Shown: piece by piece, positions 28,194 through 36,357 of the stretch
Layout of the letters: every line of letters begins with the position of its first letter
Position numbering within the stretch: position 1 is the stretch's first letter
Assembly (NCBI RefSeq): GCF_000690055.1
Contig: NZ_JJNZ01000057.1
Span: 1-48,896, forward strand
DNA: 48,896 bases
From: Pseudoalteromonas fuliginea
Lineage (GTDB): Bacteria > Pseudomonadota > Gammaproteobacteria > Enterobacterales > Alteromonadaceae
Reading direction: 5' to 3'
Notes under the pieces: model-generated
What the model saw: the letters and a program-made list of their open reading frames with translations, nothing else
Told to the model about the DNA's origin: nothing
The model's database searches: none
Program-made: the position numbers and the translations under genes

Positions 28194-29831
28194 ATGAAAT
28201 ACGTATTTTTGTTTTGCCAAAAACTGCAATTAACACAATCTTTTGCCATATTTTTAATGGTTGTATTTTCAACAAACTTAGCTTGTAAAGAGCAAAGCCA
28301 AACGTTGGTTTTAGCCGGTAGCACATTTTCGGTATGCTCTAGTTCGAATTTAAAAAGTTGTAAAAATAACACGAAAATTCTAGGTAAAAAGCATCGTTTA
28401 TTTACAATCACAAGCGCTAAAATTAATCAAATTAACTCACGCTGGCCCAATAATAACAGCGTAACTAAGTTGGAAACGTTTAACTCGTTGACCGCATTAC
28501 ATCCTAAAAGTACTTCACCAATGACTAAAGCTGAATTACTTTGGCTATGGCGTGATATAAATAACGAAGAGCTAAGTCGTTTGACAGATCAAGAGTTCGA
28601 TTTTTTGTTTGATATGTTAGAAACGCATCAATTAGATAATGATGGCGAGCGTTTAAAAGAACAAGTAAACACTGAACTCAATAACGAGAGCGCGACTAAT
28701 AATATTTTACAATTTGTGTCGGGCAGTTTAAAAGTTAATAACGTAAAACCTACAATGCTTGCTATTACGGCATCGAGCCGCGACCCTTATGAGTCGGCAG
28801 ATGTAGCGCAGAGTCTTTTAGAGCAATCAAATATAAACACTCAATGGTTAGCACTAACGCCCGCGCTTGCTAAAGCGATTACGAGTAACTCGTGCGATAA
28901 ATTACCAGCGCTCAGAAATACATTAATGAATGTGTATAACCGTGAAGTGATTTATCCCGATCGCACAAAGGCCGAATACGCTTTATGTAAAAATGGCACT
29001 AATGCACTTGTATCACTTATTAAAAATAGTACCGGTGTGATGTTTAATAGCGGTAATGCAGCATTAACTCATAAGGTATTATTTGATCAAAACAATAACC
29101 CATACCCGTGGACGCAAGCATTGCAAACTCGCCCAGTAATTGTAGGTGAAGGAGCCGGTGCTGCAATCCAAAGTAAAGTGACGGGCATGCTTACAAATAC
29201 GACAAGCCTTGAGGCACTTCGTAAAAGTGAAAATAACACTAATGCTGGTGGGCTGGGCAGTTTTAACTTTGGTGTACTAGATACTCAATTTAGCGAACAA
29301 AACCGTACATTTAGGCTTGCAGCAGCGCTAAATAAAAACGAAGTAAAAAATATTAAAACAGAGATTCAACATGGTTTTGGTATTGATGAAAATACAGCCT
29401 TAGTTGTTATTAAATCACCAGAAGGTAGTTTAATAACCGTAATAGGCAAAAGTGGTGTAGTGCATTTAGCTAACCAAGGTAAGGTACAGCCAAATAGTAA
29501 AAGTTATAGCTACTCCTACTGGCCTACAGGCAGTGTAATTGATATTACCAATAACACGTTTACTCTAAGTGATCGCACTATAAGCCAAGCGTTACCGGCT
29601 ATAAAAATACCTCCACTGCCTGTGCAGCGTTTTGGCTCAATTTTAACAAATTCAAAATTGCGCTCACTAACTCAAGCTATGTGCCTAAGCCAAGAGCAAA
29701 GTGCGGTAGCTCAACAAGACGAGTTTATAATTAGCCTTACAGCAACGAGTGACACACAGTATCATCGCATCAATGCAAAAGAGTTTGGTTGTGCGCTAAG
29801 CAATTTAGAGTTAGCTATAAAGTCGATTTAG
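28194..29831 (+). CDS. Cyanophycinase-like (S51) exported protein lacking the nucleophile
   Basis: A 545-residue protein with an N-terminal signal sequence (about 1-31, ending near NLAC) and a region resembling cyanophycinase/peptidase S51 (about 180-340). FNSGNAALTHKVL fits the family's TGGDQ-type loop, and GEGAGAAIQS aligns with the nucleophile elbow GTSAGAAI, with Gly in place of the catalytic Ser. If the alignment is right, this is a pseudoenzyme or a binding protein. The last ~200 residues are not recognised. A MITE relic lies directly upstream and no good ribosome binding site is visible, so expression may be affected. Confidence 0.65.
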   Translation: MKYVFLFCQKLQLTQSFAIFLMVVFSTNLACKEQSQTLVLAGSTFSVCSSSNLKSCKNNTKILGKKHRLFTITSAKINQINSRWPNNNSVTKLETFNSLTALHPKSTSPMTKAELLWLWRDINNEELSRLTDQEFDFLFDMLETHQLDNDGERLKEQVNTELNNESATNNILQFVSGSLKVNNVKPTMLAITASSRDPYESADVAQSLLEQSNINTQWLALTPALAKAITSNSCDKLPALRNTLMNVYNREVIYPDRTKAEYALCKNGTNALVSLIKNSTGVMFNSGNAALTHKVLFDQNNNPYPWTQALQTRPVIVGEGAGAAIQSKVTGMLTNTTSLEALRKSENNTNAGGLGSFNFGVLDTQFSEQNRTFRLAAALNKNEVKNIKTEIQHGFGIDENTALVVIKSPEGSLITVIGKSGVVHLANQGKVQPNSKSYSYSYWPTGSVIDITNNTFTLSDRTISQALPAIKIPPLPVQRFGSILTNSKLRSLTQAMCLSQEQSAVAQQDEFIISLTATSDTQYHRINAKEFGCALSNLELAIKSI

Positions 29832-29923
29832 TGACTAACCTGAGCCAAGGGTTTAAGTTTTTGGCTCTTCTCTATAAAATAGCCACCATAATGATTTAAA
29901 AGCCTTACTAAAAGAGTATTAAA

Positions 29924-30172
29924 ATGAATAAAGAAAATGATGTAATTTCTAGTCTAGCCGAATTAGAAAGCTTTTTATTAAATGTAGAAAACGGCGGTCT
30001 TGGCCTTAAGGGTGTTTCGGGCGTTGGTATGGCAACAAACAATAGTGATGGTAGTCGTTTTGTAGCCGTGTTTGACGACCAACAAAAATTACTTTTAGCG
30101 CGCGGTATTACAGAAGACGTATTCCAAACCGGGCAAGACATGGTACGCAATGGTGTAGGTCGTAAGCACTAA
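29924..30172 (+). CDS. Small conserved-looking protein, unknown function
   Basis: An 82-residue soluble protein starting with ATG, with no recognised motif. The sequence has a helical N-terminus (SSLAELESFLLNVE), a Gly-rich turn (GGLGLKGVSGVGMAT) and a compact beta-rich remainder. An AAGAGTATTAAA stretch precedes the start, and a clean terminator follows 27 bases after the stop, which supports a real gene. Confidence 0.6.
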   Translation: MNKENDVISSLAELESFLLNVENGGLGLKGVSGVGMATNNSDGSRFVAVFDDQQKLLLARGITEDVFQTGQDMVRNGVGRKH

Positions 30173-30198
30173 AGTAGTACCTTTTAAATATTATAGAT

Positions 30199-30216
30199 GC
30201 GCCTTTAGGCGCTTTT
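30199..30216 (+). terminator. Terminator after the 82-residue protein gene
   Basis: GCGCC/GGCGC with a TTTA loop and TTTT tail. Confidence 0.75.
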
Positions 30217-30595
30217 ATAACTTAGTTTTTATAAAATAAATGCTTAGCTTGTCATCTTATCTTAAAGTTAAACTATCAAAAAATTCCTTTCATAAAATAA
30301 CCAATGTGAACTCTGATATAAATATTTAATAACATAGATTTATTATCGATTTGCTCGGTTTTTACTTAGCCCACAAGGGTACTAAAGCATGTCTGTCATA
30401 CCGTTTAAAAAGTAAGAATATTTCTTTTAAAGGGAATCAATAAAATATAGAAGTAAATGCACCAAAAGAGAGCATTATTTTTCGTTATCATCATAATAGT
30501 TAATTACTTATAAATTAAAAAATAAAATACTGTTTAAAATCAAGTTATTAAATATTGGTTCGTATCTTGCAATTAAAAATCATCCGCATTCTTAA
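30217..30595. other. Intergenic region before the MCP gene, with a possible MITE scrap
   Basis: AT-rich and without a reading frame. At about 30352-30377 the sequence TTGCTCGGTTTTTACTTAG matches the internal TTGCTCGGTTTTGACTTAG of the MITE at 15.4 kb with one difference, so a fragment of that family may lie here. The MCP promoter must be in this gap, but I cannot name it. Confidence 0.4.
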
Positions 30596-31747
30596 TTGGG
30601 CTACACTATTTTGATAATATTTTTACCTATAACTTTATTAATAAAAAATTTAGGATTAAAAATTTATTTTTGGATAACATTAACTATCTTCTTTGGCTTT
30701 TTTGTAAGTTTATTTTATTTTCCAATAGTGAAGTTAATCTTTGTTTTTGTCGTTCTTTTATATCTTCTATCGGGCATTGCTTGTATTGCAAGTTCACAAT
30801 TAAAACAAATAAAGAGTGTTATTGAACACATTAATACTAAAAATTTCGATCACCGCGATATTCATTTTAACAGTTTGGCAAACTCAGAATTTATTGAGGA
30901 GTTACTAGTAAAATATCGTGAGTTAGGTCGAGTTATTACCCATCATAATGAAAAAAATAAAGAGGTTGAGTATTCCGCGATTCAGGTTATTGAAATTTCA
31001 TCGGAAGTAAAAAATAATGTTTTGCTTCAATCCGACGCTATAAATTCAACAGCATCAGCAGTGACACAAATGAGCCATTCACTAAGCGAGATCAATAACG
31101 AAATATCTAAAACACATCACTCTTCATGTTTAGCTTCAGAAATAGCTAATCAGGGTAGAGACACTTTAGTGTCACTAAGTAATGCGGTAACCAACGTAAA
31201 TAAAAGGGCCAAAATAACCCAGCAGCGTATGGTTTCGTTGAATGAATTAGTTATAAATGTTGAAAAGATCACTGAATCGATACAACAAATTTCCCAACAA
31301 ATAAATCTACTAGCGCTTAATGCTTCAATTGAAGCGGCTCGAGCAGGAGAGTTTGGTTTAGGTTTTGCTGTTGTTGCAGAAGAAGTTCGAGCTTTAGCTA
31401 AACGTACACATAATTCTACGGACAGTATTGTGGCCAATATTGATGATGTATTGAAAGAAAGCAGTGAGATTGTTAGCACGATGAGTGAGGTCGTTATACA
31501 AACTGATGTTTGCCTTCAAAAAGTTAATGAGGTCGATATTTCATTTAACGATATCGAAAAAGCAACTGAGCAGGTTAAGCATCAAATGGAAATAGTGAGT
31601 AATGTGTCAACCGAGCAGGCAGCTGCAACCCATGAGATTTCTGAACATATTGCGCAAGTTGTTCTTGGTGCACAAGCTAATTCAGATATAGCGGTCCAAT
31701 CTCAATTAGTTGCAAATCATTTACGTAAATTAACCCAAAGGCAATAG
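30596..31747 (+). CDS. Methyl-accepting chemotaxis protein without a sensory domain
   Basis: A 383-residue chemoreceptor. Two closely spaced N-terminal membrane helices (about 1-20 and 22-65) leave no periplasmic ligand-binding domain, and a short linker leads to the cytoplasmic signalling domain, whose hairpin tip (INLLALNASIEAARAGEFGLGFAVVAEEVRALAKRT) binds CheA/CheW. No C-terminal CheR-docking pentapeptide is seen. The start is uncertain: TTG 30596 follows a stop and has no ribosome binding site, and another frame reading LQLKIIRILNWATLF just upstream would join it after one inserted T. The NIT-like gene follows after 23 bases. Confidence 0.85.
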   Translation: MGYTILIIFLPITLLIKNLGLKIYFWITLTIFFGFFVSLFYFPIVKLIFVFVVLLYLLSGIACIASSQLKQIKSVIEHINTKNFDHRDIHFNSLANSEFIEELLVKYRELGRVITHHNEKNKEVEYSAIQVIEISSEVKNNVLLQSDAINSTASAVTQMSHSLSEINNEISKTHHSSCLASEIANQGRDTLVSLSNAVTNVNKRAKITQQRMVSLNELVINVEKITESIQQISQQINLLALNASIEAARAGEFGLGFAVVAEEVRALAKRTHNSTDSIVANIDDVLKESSEIVSTMSEVVIQTDVCLQKVNEVDISFNDIEKATEQVKHQMEIVSNVSTEQAAATHEISEHIAQVVLGAQANSDIAVQSQLVANHLRKLTQRQ

Positions 31748-31770
31748 TCGTTCTTATTAAGGAGTGTAAT

Positions 31771-32607
31771 ATGCAATGGATAACCTTAACTACAGCTACT
31801 TTTTGTATCCTTATTATTTTTTTGATAAAAAAAATGAAAATAAGCAACAATAAAAAAATACAAAAAGACGGACTCGTACATATTTGTCAGATCAAAAGGA
31901 TAATTATTTTCGCTCAACAACACCGAGGACTCACTGCTGCTTGGTTAAATGGCGATACTAACGCAGAGGCTAAATTGACTGGTATTAAAAAATTAATTTC
32001 TCAAGAAATTAACTCTTTAATGCTTTCACCTGTTGCTAAAAATGAGCGTTGGGCAGCCTTTACTGATCATTGGGGTAGACTTCTTAGTTTTAACAATAAA
32101 TCATCGGTCAGCAATAGTTTTGAACAGCATACGATGATGATTAAAAACTTAGCCTATTTATTAGAGGATACCGCTGAAAGCTCGCATTTAACGGCCGATT
32201 TTTTACCAAAAATAAATAATATAGGGTATGTTTGGCGCGAGTTAATATTAACGACAGAAAATATAGGCCAGTCACGAGCCATTGGAGTGAGCGTTGCTGT
32301 TCAACAATGCTGTTCAAGTGTTGATAAAATCAGGTTAAATTTTTTAATTCAAACAATGGCAAAAACCACTATTGATACTTTACAACGATTATCACATCTA
32401 CCAGAAGAGCACCATACCCACACTAATCTAGTGAAAAAAGCGACTGAAAGTATGAATAAATTAATAGAAGTGATGACGTCAGAATTAGTTGGTGCAGCTA
32501 AAGTTGCGATAGATAGTAATCAGTACTTTGAACTCGCAACTGAGACTATGTCAAAGATGAATGATATTTTTGATCACCAAGTGAAGCAATTAAATAAAGT
32601 TATATAA
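31771..32607 (+). CDS. Membrane-anchored NIT-like sensor protein
   Basis: A 278-residue protein with one N-terminal membrane helix (about 3-20) followed by KKMK, which by the positive-inside rule puts the rest in the cytoplasm. The body is all-helical and resembles NIT (nitrate/nitrite-sensing) domains, the clearest sign being QQHRGLTAAWLNGD near residue 50. There is no output domain. It has an ideal ribosome binding site (AAGGAG, six bases before ATG) and starts 23 bases after the chemoreceptor gene, suggesting the two form a split receptor. The NIT assignment is by pattern only. Confidence 0.68.
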   Translation: MQWITLTTATFCILIIFLIKKMKISNNKKIQKDGLVHICQIKRIIIFAQQHRGLTAAWLNGDTNAEAKLTGIKKLISQEINSLMLSPVAKNERWAAFTDHWGRLLSFNNKSSVSNSFEQHTMMIKNLAYLLEDTAESSHLTADFLPKINNIGYVWRELILTTENIGQSRAIGVSVAVQQCCSSVDKIRLNFLIQTMAKTTIDTLQRLSHLPEEHHTHTNLVKKATESMNKLIEVMTSELVGAAKVAIDSNQYFELATETMSKMNDIFDHQVKQLNKVI

Positions 32608-32884
32608 GATTTAAAATTAATTTCATATAGCTCTGCGGCCTCCGTTAGAAATGGAGATTACCAACGCTCAACCCAAGAAAGTAAATTTAGTGCATAGGTT
32701 TGCTTAATTAATGAGGCTGTCTAATTTAGTTAATGATAGTAAAACTCATCTACCTCACCTCTTAATGGTTATATGCTTTGATACCATTAAAAAAATAACC
32801 CTTAAGACACTTAGTTTTCTAAATGGCTGCCTTAAATCTTGATAATTTAAATCTCATTTACAAATCATGCAAAGGAATACAGAA

Positions 32885-33345
32885 GTGCGTCTTTATAAAT
32901 TAGCAGTGGTCTCAGTACTAGTTTCAGGCTGTCTTTCAGCAAATGAATCAACCATCCCACTAAATGAAATTGCCCTAATGGATCGTCAATCTTTAATTGA
33001 AATCTTCAAAGAATCTCCGACGGTTGAAATTGAAGTTAATCTTACCTTCAATGAGATTGGGAGTGATAAAGAGGATTTATTAAAAAAATCACAGCTAAAC
33101 CATTACCTAATTTTGAAGGTTTAACCTTTTCCGTACCCAATAAGCAACAATATTTATCGAAAAAGAACAATCTCATTTCCACACAACCTATTTGCAAAGT
33201 AGGACTAGTATCTGCGGGTAAAACTGTTTATAAAAAATCTAAAACGAGTGCATTAGAGTTAATTCATAGTTGTGGTACGAGTGGTTGTGGGTATGACTTC
33301 AAACTCCACCTTTTACCTGCTAAGGAGGTTTGCAAAGTGCTGTAG
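32885..33345 (+). pseudogene. Lipoprotein gene interrupted by a -1 frameshift (pseudogene or recoded)
   Basis: The GTG at 32885, eight bases after AGGA, opens a lipoprotein (signal with lipobox VSGC, cysteine near residue 16). In frame the product is 79 residues and stops at 33124. The coding pattern continues in the -1 frame from 33088 (ITAKPLPNFEGLTF ... LPAKEVCKVL) to a TAG at 33343. The frames meet at A7 (33082-33088) in the exact A-AAA-AAA register used for -1 slippage, with a GAGGA just upstream. A shifted product would be 153 residues. The same frame stays open for 63 more codons after the TAG, so decay is also possible. Function unknown. Confidence 0.6.
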
Positions 33346-33858
33346 TGGTCAAAAGTTAATTCATTGAGTGATGAAATTAAGGGGAGGCAGAAAAAAGCAG
33401 CTACAGACACTGCGATTAAAAAGCGAAGTAATTCGCAGCAGCTTGTTAAAAAGCAGTTAAAAAAAACCAAAGAAACGGGCGAAAAACCAACTCAACAGGC
33501 TGCTGTACTTTATACCAGTCTTAGTTTAAGAACATAAAAGATATTGGATAACTTAATGTGACAGGGCACTTAGATTGAAATTAAACAGCAAAATATGAAA
33601 CTGAGACAATAAGGTTTAGAACTTTCAGGACTAGTTCCCCGACAGCTTAGTGCCAACAGCAGAGATTGACATTACTTTTCAAAAATCTCTGAATTGGACA
33701 GCTAAGCCACCAGAGCGGTCAATGACCTAAAAATGTGAGAAACAGAAGGTCTCCAAGTTTTACCTCTATGGCTCTAAAGAAGGTATAACAATAACTTAAA
33801 GTTATACGAAAGATATGTATAATAATTTTAATAATAAAAATAAATGGAATTAAATTTA
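33346..33858. other. Non-coding stretch between lipoprotein and peptidase genes
   Basis: The first ~190 bases continue the lipoprotein frame past its TAG as a Lys/Gln-rich sequence ending at 33537, perhaps a decayed C-terminus. The rest shows no credible gene. GTATAAC (33783-33789) and GTTATAC (33801-33807) form a 7-bp inverted repeat, and TATAAT near 33818 could be the -10 element of the peptidase gene. Confidence 0.4.
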
Positions 33859-35184
33859 ATGAAAGCCGTACATTACTTCTCTTTTTTCGCATGTCTTTAC
33901 TTTCTTTTTCAAACAAGTGCATTTGCAAAAGCTGACGTAAATATACAGATCAACAAATCAGTGGAAACATTATCGCTTATATACACTACTGGCACTCCTG
34001 CACAAAAAATTGCCTTCGTTAATAGCCCAAATGACTCACGTACCAAAAGGTGGAAACCTGTTAATAATGAATTTGAGGTTGTTCATGAAAAACATCAAGA
34101 GTTTATTCAACGAATAGATGGTAAAGCCTTTAATCATGTGCAACTTAGCTTAACACCAACTTATAAGCATTTACCTAAATCTTACGCACCTATAGCACCA
34201 TTTTCAGACGGAGGTGTTCTAATTCATACGGGCCGTTTATTTGCATGCATCGACCTATGCTCGGATGATGATAATGGTTGGAAAATCAAAATAGAAGTAG
34301 AAGGAAATGCCCATTTTATTGCCAATGGAAAAGTTAACTATCAATCCGAAAACTGGCTTGGGTATGATGATGGACAATACGTTTATATAGGACAACAAAA
34401 GCCTATAGATGAGCCAGCGTTTTTAGCCATGATTGATCAAGGGTTGCCTGAAAAAATGAAGATGGAACTTAGCCAATCACTACCAAAAACAATGACGTTC
34501 TTTGAATCACATTTAGGAGAAAATAGTAGTAGTGTTAAACCGATGCTATTTGCCTCATATTCAAATAAAAAGGGGAAAGATATTCAAGGAGGTGTTCTGC
34601 CTAATCAAGTGTTTATCCATTGGGATATGGATAACTTGGACGAAAAATTAAAAGAAAAAAACTTTATTAATAGAACTTTATGGATGTTTGCACATGAAGC
34701 TTCACATTTTTATCAAGATAGCGCTTCATTAGTAAGCGATAAATCTGAAAGCTGGATACATGAAGGTAATGCAGAATGGTTATCAGCTATAGCCTTGCGG
34801 GAATTTTATCCCGAAATTATTGAGCTATTCATTAGTAAAAAGTTAAACCAAGCAAAGTCAGATTGTGCCAATGCTTTAACGAAATATTCATTAGAAGATG
34901 CAGCTAGGAAGGGTAATTACCGATCGTATTATCAATGTGGGATCATTATTCACTCTCTAATAGATAAAAAAACTCGCGAATTATCAAAAGGAAAACAATC
35001 TATTTTTAATGTTTGGAATGATTTTAAAGAACAAGGAAAAAACAAAGGTAAAACGGGTGCAGTAGGTTTTTGGGCTGTGACTGAAAAATATATTTCTAGT
35101 GATATGCTACAAGGGCTAAAAAACTTAACTACGGATAAGTTAGCAGACCCTGAAAATTACATTAACCAATTAGAATCGTTATAA
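33859..35184 (+). CDS. Secreted HExxH metallopeptidase-like protein
   Basis: A 441-residue exported protein with signal peptide (MKAVHYFSFFACLYFLFQTSAFA). A zinc site reads HEASH at about residue 278, and about 25 residues later SWIHEGNAEWLS offers a glutamate as third ligand, the gluzincin arrangement seen in M1-like and related peptidases. The first half is probably beta-rich and contains one likely disulfide (CIDLC). I do not recognise the exact family. ATG 33859 is chosen because the signal peptide then starts normally; an ATG 15 bases upstream is in frame. A hairpin follows the stop. Confidence 0.72.
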   Translation: MKAVHYFSFFACLYFLFQTSAFAKADVNIQINKSVETLSLIYTTGTPAQKIAFVNSPNDSRTKRWKPVNNEFEVVHEKHQEFIQRIDGKAFNHVQLSLTPTYKHLPKSYAPIAPFSDGGVLIHTGRLFACIDLCSDDDNGWKIKIEVEGNAHFIANGKVNYQSENWLGYDDGQYVYIGQQKPIDEPAFLAMIDQGLPEKMKMELSQSLPKTMTFFESHLGENSSSVKPMLFASYSNKKGKDIQGGVLPNQVFIHWDMDNLDEKLKEKNFINRTLWMFAHEASHFYQDSASLVSDKSESWIHEGNAEWLSAIALREFYPEIIELFISKKLNQAKSDCANALTKYSLEDAARKGNYRSYYQCGIIIHSLIDKKTRELSKGKQSIFNVWNDFKEQGKNKGKTGAVGFWAVTEKYISSDMLQGLKNLTTDKLADPENYINQLESL

Positions 35185-35209
35185 ATGAGCGTTCGTTGCT
35201 CATTTATTT
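35183..35209 (+). terminator. Probable terminator after the metallopeptidase gene
   Basis: AAATGAGC/GCTCATTT, an 8-bp perfect stem with a 7-base loop overlapping the stop codon, then a short T-rich tail. Confidence 0.6.
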
Positions 35210-35401
35210 GAGTCAATCAAATGGTAGCAATGAGCTTGAAACAGCCTACCGCAAAGACAAAGACTGACGGTCTGCTAATCGCTCTGAGTTCAACCACTGA
35301 AAGCTGCCTATTTTCTTTTAATTTCCAATTCACAGATTTCCGGCGTTTTTCAAGTTAGTTGTTGCCTTAAGTTTCAAACTTTTTGTTGGCTTAAGCATAA
35401 A

Positions 35402-35890
35402 TCAAAACTCTTTAATTCTTGGTGCGGTCTTTTGCTGCCAATATGTTAGCCAGTAAGCAACTAGTAAACTAGCAATTGAAAATAAAAGCATAAATATAGC
35501 TTTAAGGATGCTATTTCCTGTTGAATCATAAATTAATATAGGTATTGCAATGAAAGGGAGTGAACCTGCTATAGCTCGATAAAAACCTACTAGATTAAAA
35601 CCAACTTGATATGAAAGTGCATGTAATCTGTATTTAAACGTTCTACTAGAATCGGATAAAGACAAGCTGTATTTAGAAATAGCCCAAACAACACTATGCA
35701 AAATAGTCAGTAGAAGAAAGTAGTATATTAGATAGTCAGGGGGAGTAATCCCTTCGAAAAAGCTAACTAGGCCTTCTACACCTGAAAATTGTAGTACTAA
35801 AAGACAGGGTATTGAGCCAAACACAATTGCACAAATAATTTCATCAAATAATAAGTGTGAAGTGGTTTTTCTTTTTTGATTGATGTGCAT
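35402..35890 (-). CDS. Hypothetical membrane protein
   Basis: A 162-residue protein with four probable membrane helices (about 16-36, 50-70, 95-118 and 124-148) and positively charged ends. It has no motif I recognise. The ribosome binding site (AGAGAA) is weak. It is isolated, in convergent orientation with the metallopeptidase gene, inside the accessory region next to tRNA-Pro, so horizontal acquisition is plausible. Confidence 0.55.
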   Translation of the reverse strand: MHINQKRKTTSHLLFDEIICAIVFGSIPCLLVLQFSGVEGLVSFFEGITPPDYLIYYFLLLTILHSVVWAISKYSLSLSDSSRTFKYRLHALSYQVGFNLVGFYRAIAGSLPFIAIPILIYDSTGNSILKAIFMLLFSIASLLVAYWLTYWQQKTAPRIKEF

Positions 35891-36020
35891 AACATTCTCT
35901 AATGTACTTTTAGATTAAAATTACAATTTGAAAAACATGGAGACAAGTTAAATGTGTTTATTTTTTAAAATAATGATAAAGCTGGTTTATAAGGGGGCCA
36001 TTAGCTGTCTTCCTATATAT

Positions 36021-36122
36021 CCCCCCCCCTTTTATACCTTAAAAGTATAAAATAATTTAAGGTATGTGTTGTGCGATAAATGTGCGATATATATTTAAAA
36101 GCACTAATTTAATTGTGCGATA
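36021..36122. repeat. Possible old integration (att) site next to tRNA-Pro
   Basis: A C9 tract (36021-36029), a perfect 10-bp inverted repeat (ATACCTTAAA 36034-36043 / TTTAAGGTAT 36056-36065) and three direct copies of TGTGCGATA at 36070, 36081 and 36114 lie just beyond the 3' end of tRNA-Pro. The copies are spaced 11 and 33 bp, i.e. whole helical turns, as expected of arm-type integrase sites. No integrase gene remains in the window. Confidence 0.45.
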
Positions 36123-36169
36123 AAGAAGAGAGTTTAATTTATAACAATTTGAAATAAAGAGGAATTAAT

Positions 36170-36246
36170 TGGTCGGTATGGAGAGATTCGAACTCTCGAC
36201 CCCTGCCACCCCATGACAGTGCGCTACCAAGCTGCGCCACATACCG
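36170..36246 (-). tRNA. tRNA-Pro (anticodon GGG)
   Basis: A 77-base cloverleaf on the minus strand with encoded CCA (36170-36172). The acceptor stem is CGGTATG/CATACCG, the T arm contains GTTCGAATC, and the anticodon stem CTGTC/GGCAG holds loop ATGGGGT, giving anticodon GGG for CCC codons. It resembles E. coli proL. Confidence 0.95.
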
Positions 36247-36257
36247 ATTTGTATGCA

Positions 36258-36285
36258 ATAGTACGTGTATTTTTTTAAAAATCAA
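36258..36285 (-). promoter_or_regulatory. Probable promoter of tRNA-Pro
   Basis: On the minus strand TTGATT (36280-36285) and TACTAT (36258-36263) are 16 bp apart, and the -10 lies 11 bases before the tRNA. Confidence 0.45.
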
Positions 36286-36357
36286 TAAGCGATTGTTTGT
36301 TTGGATGTTTATTACGCAAGAACGCTAAAATAGCACATCTTGCGATGTACTAATTGG

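Noticed and set aside
33370..33459. Separate small gene after the broken lipoprotein gene
   Set aside because: The ATG frame at 33370 is only about 29 codons, basic and without a homologous pattern; the continuing frame of the lipoprotein explains the region better.
33264..33470. Minus-strand 68-residue frame across the lipoprotein gene end
   Set aside because: It overlaps the better-supported plus-strand coding signal and has no ribosome binding site.
36070..36122. Three short direct repeats as a CRISPR remnant
   Set aside because: The repeats are only 9 bases, the spacings (11 and 33) do not match repeat-spacer units, and no cas gene is present.
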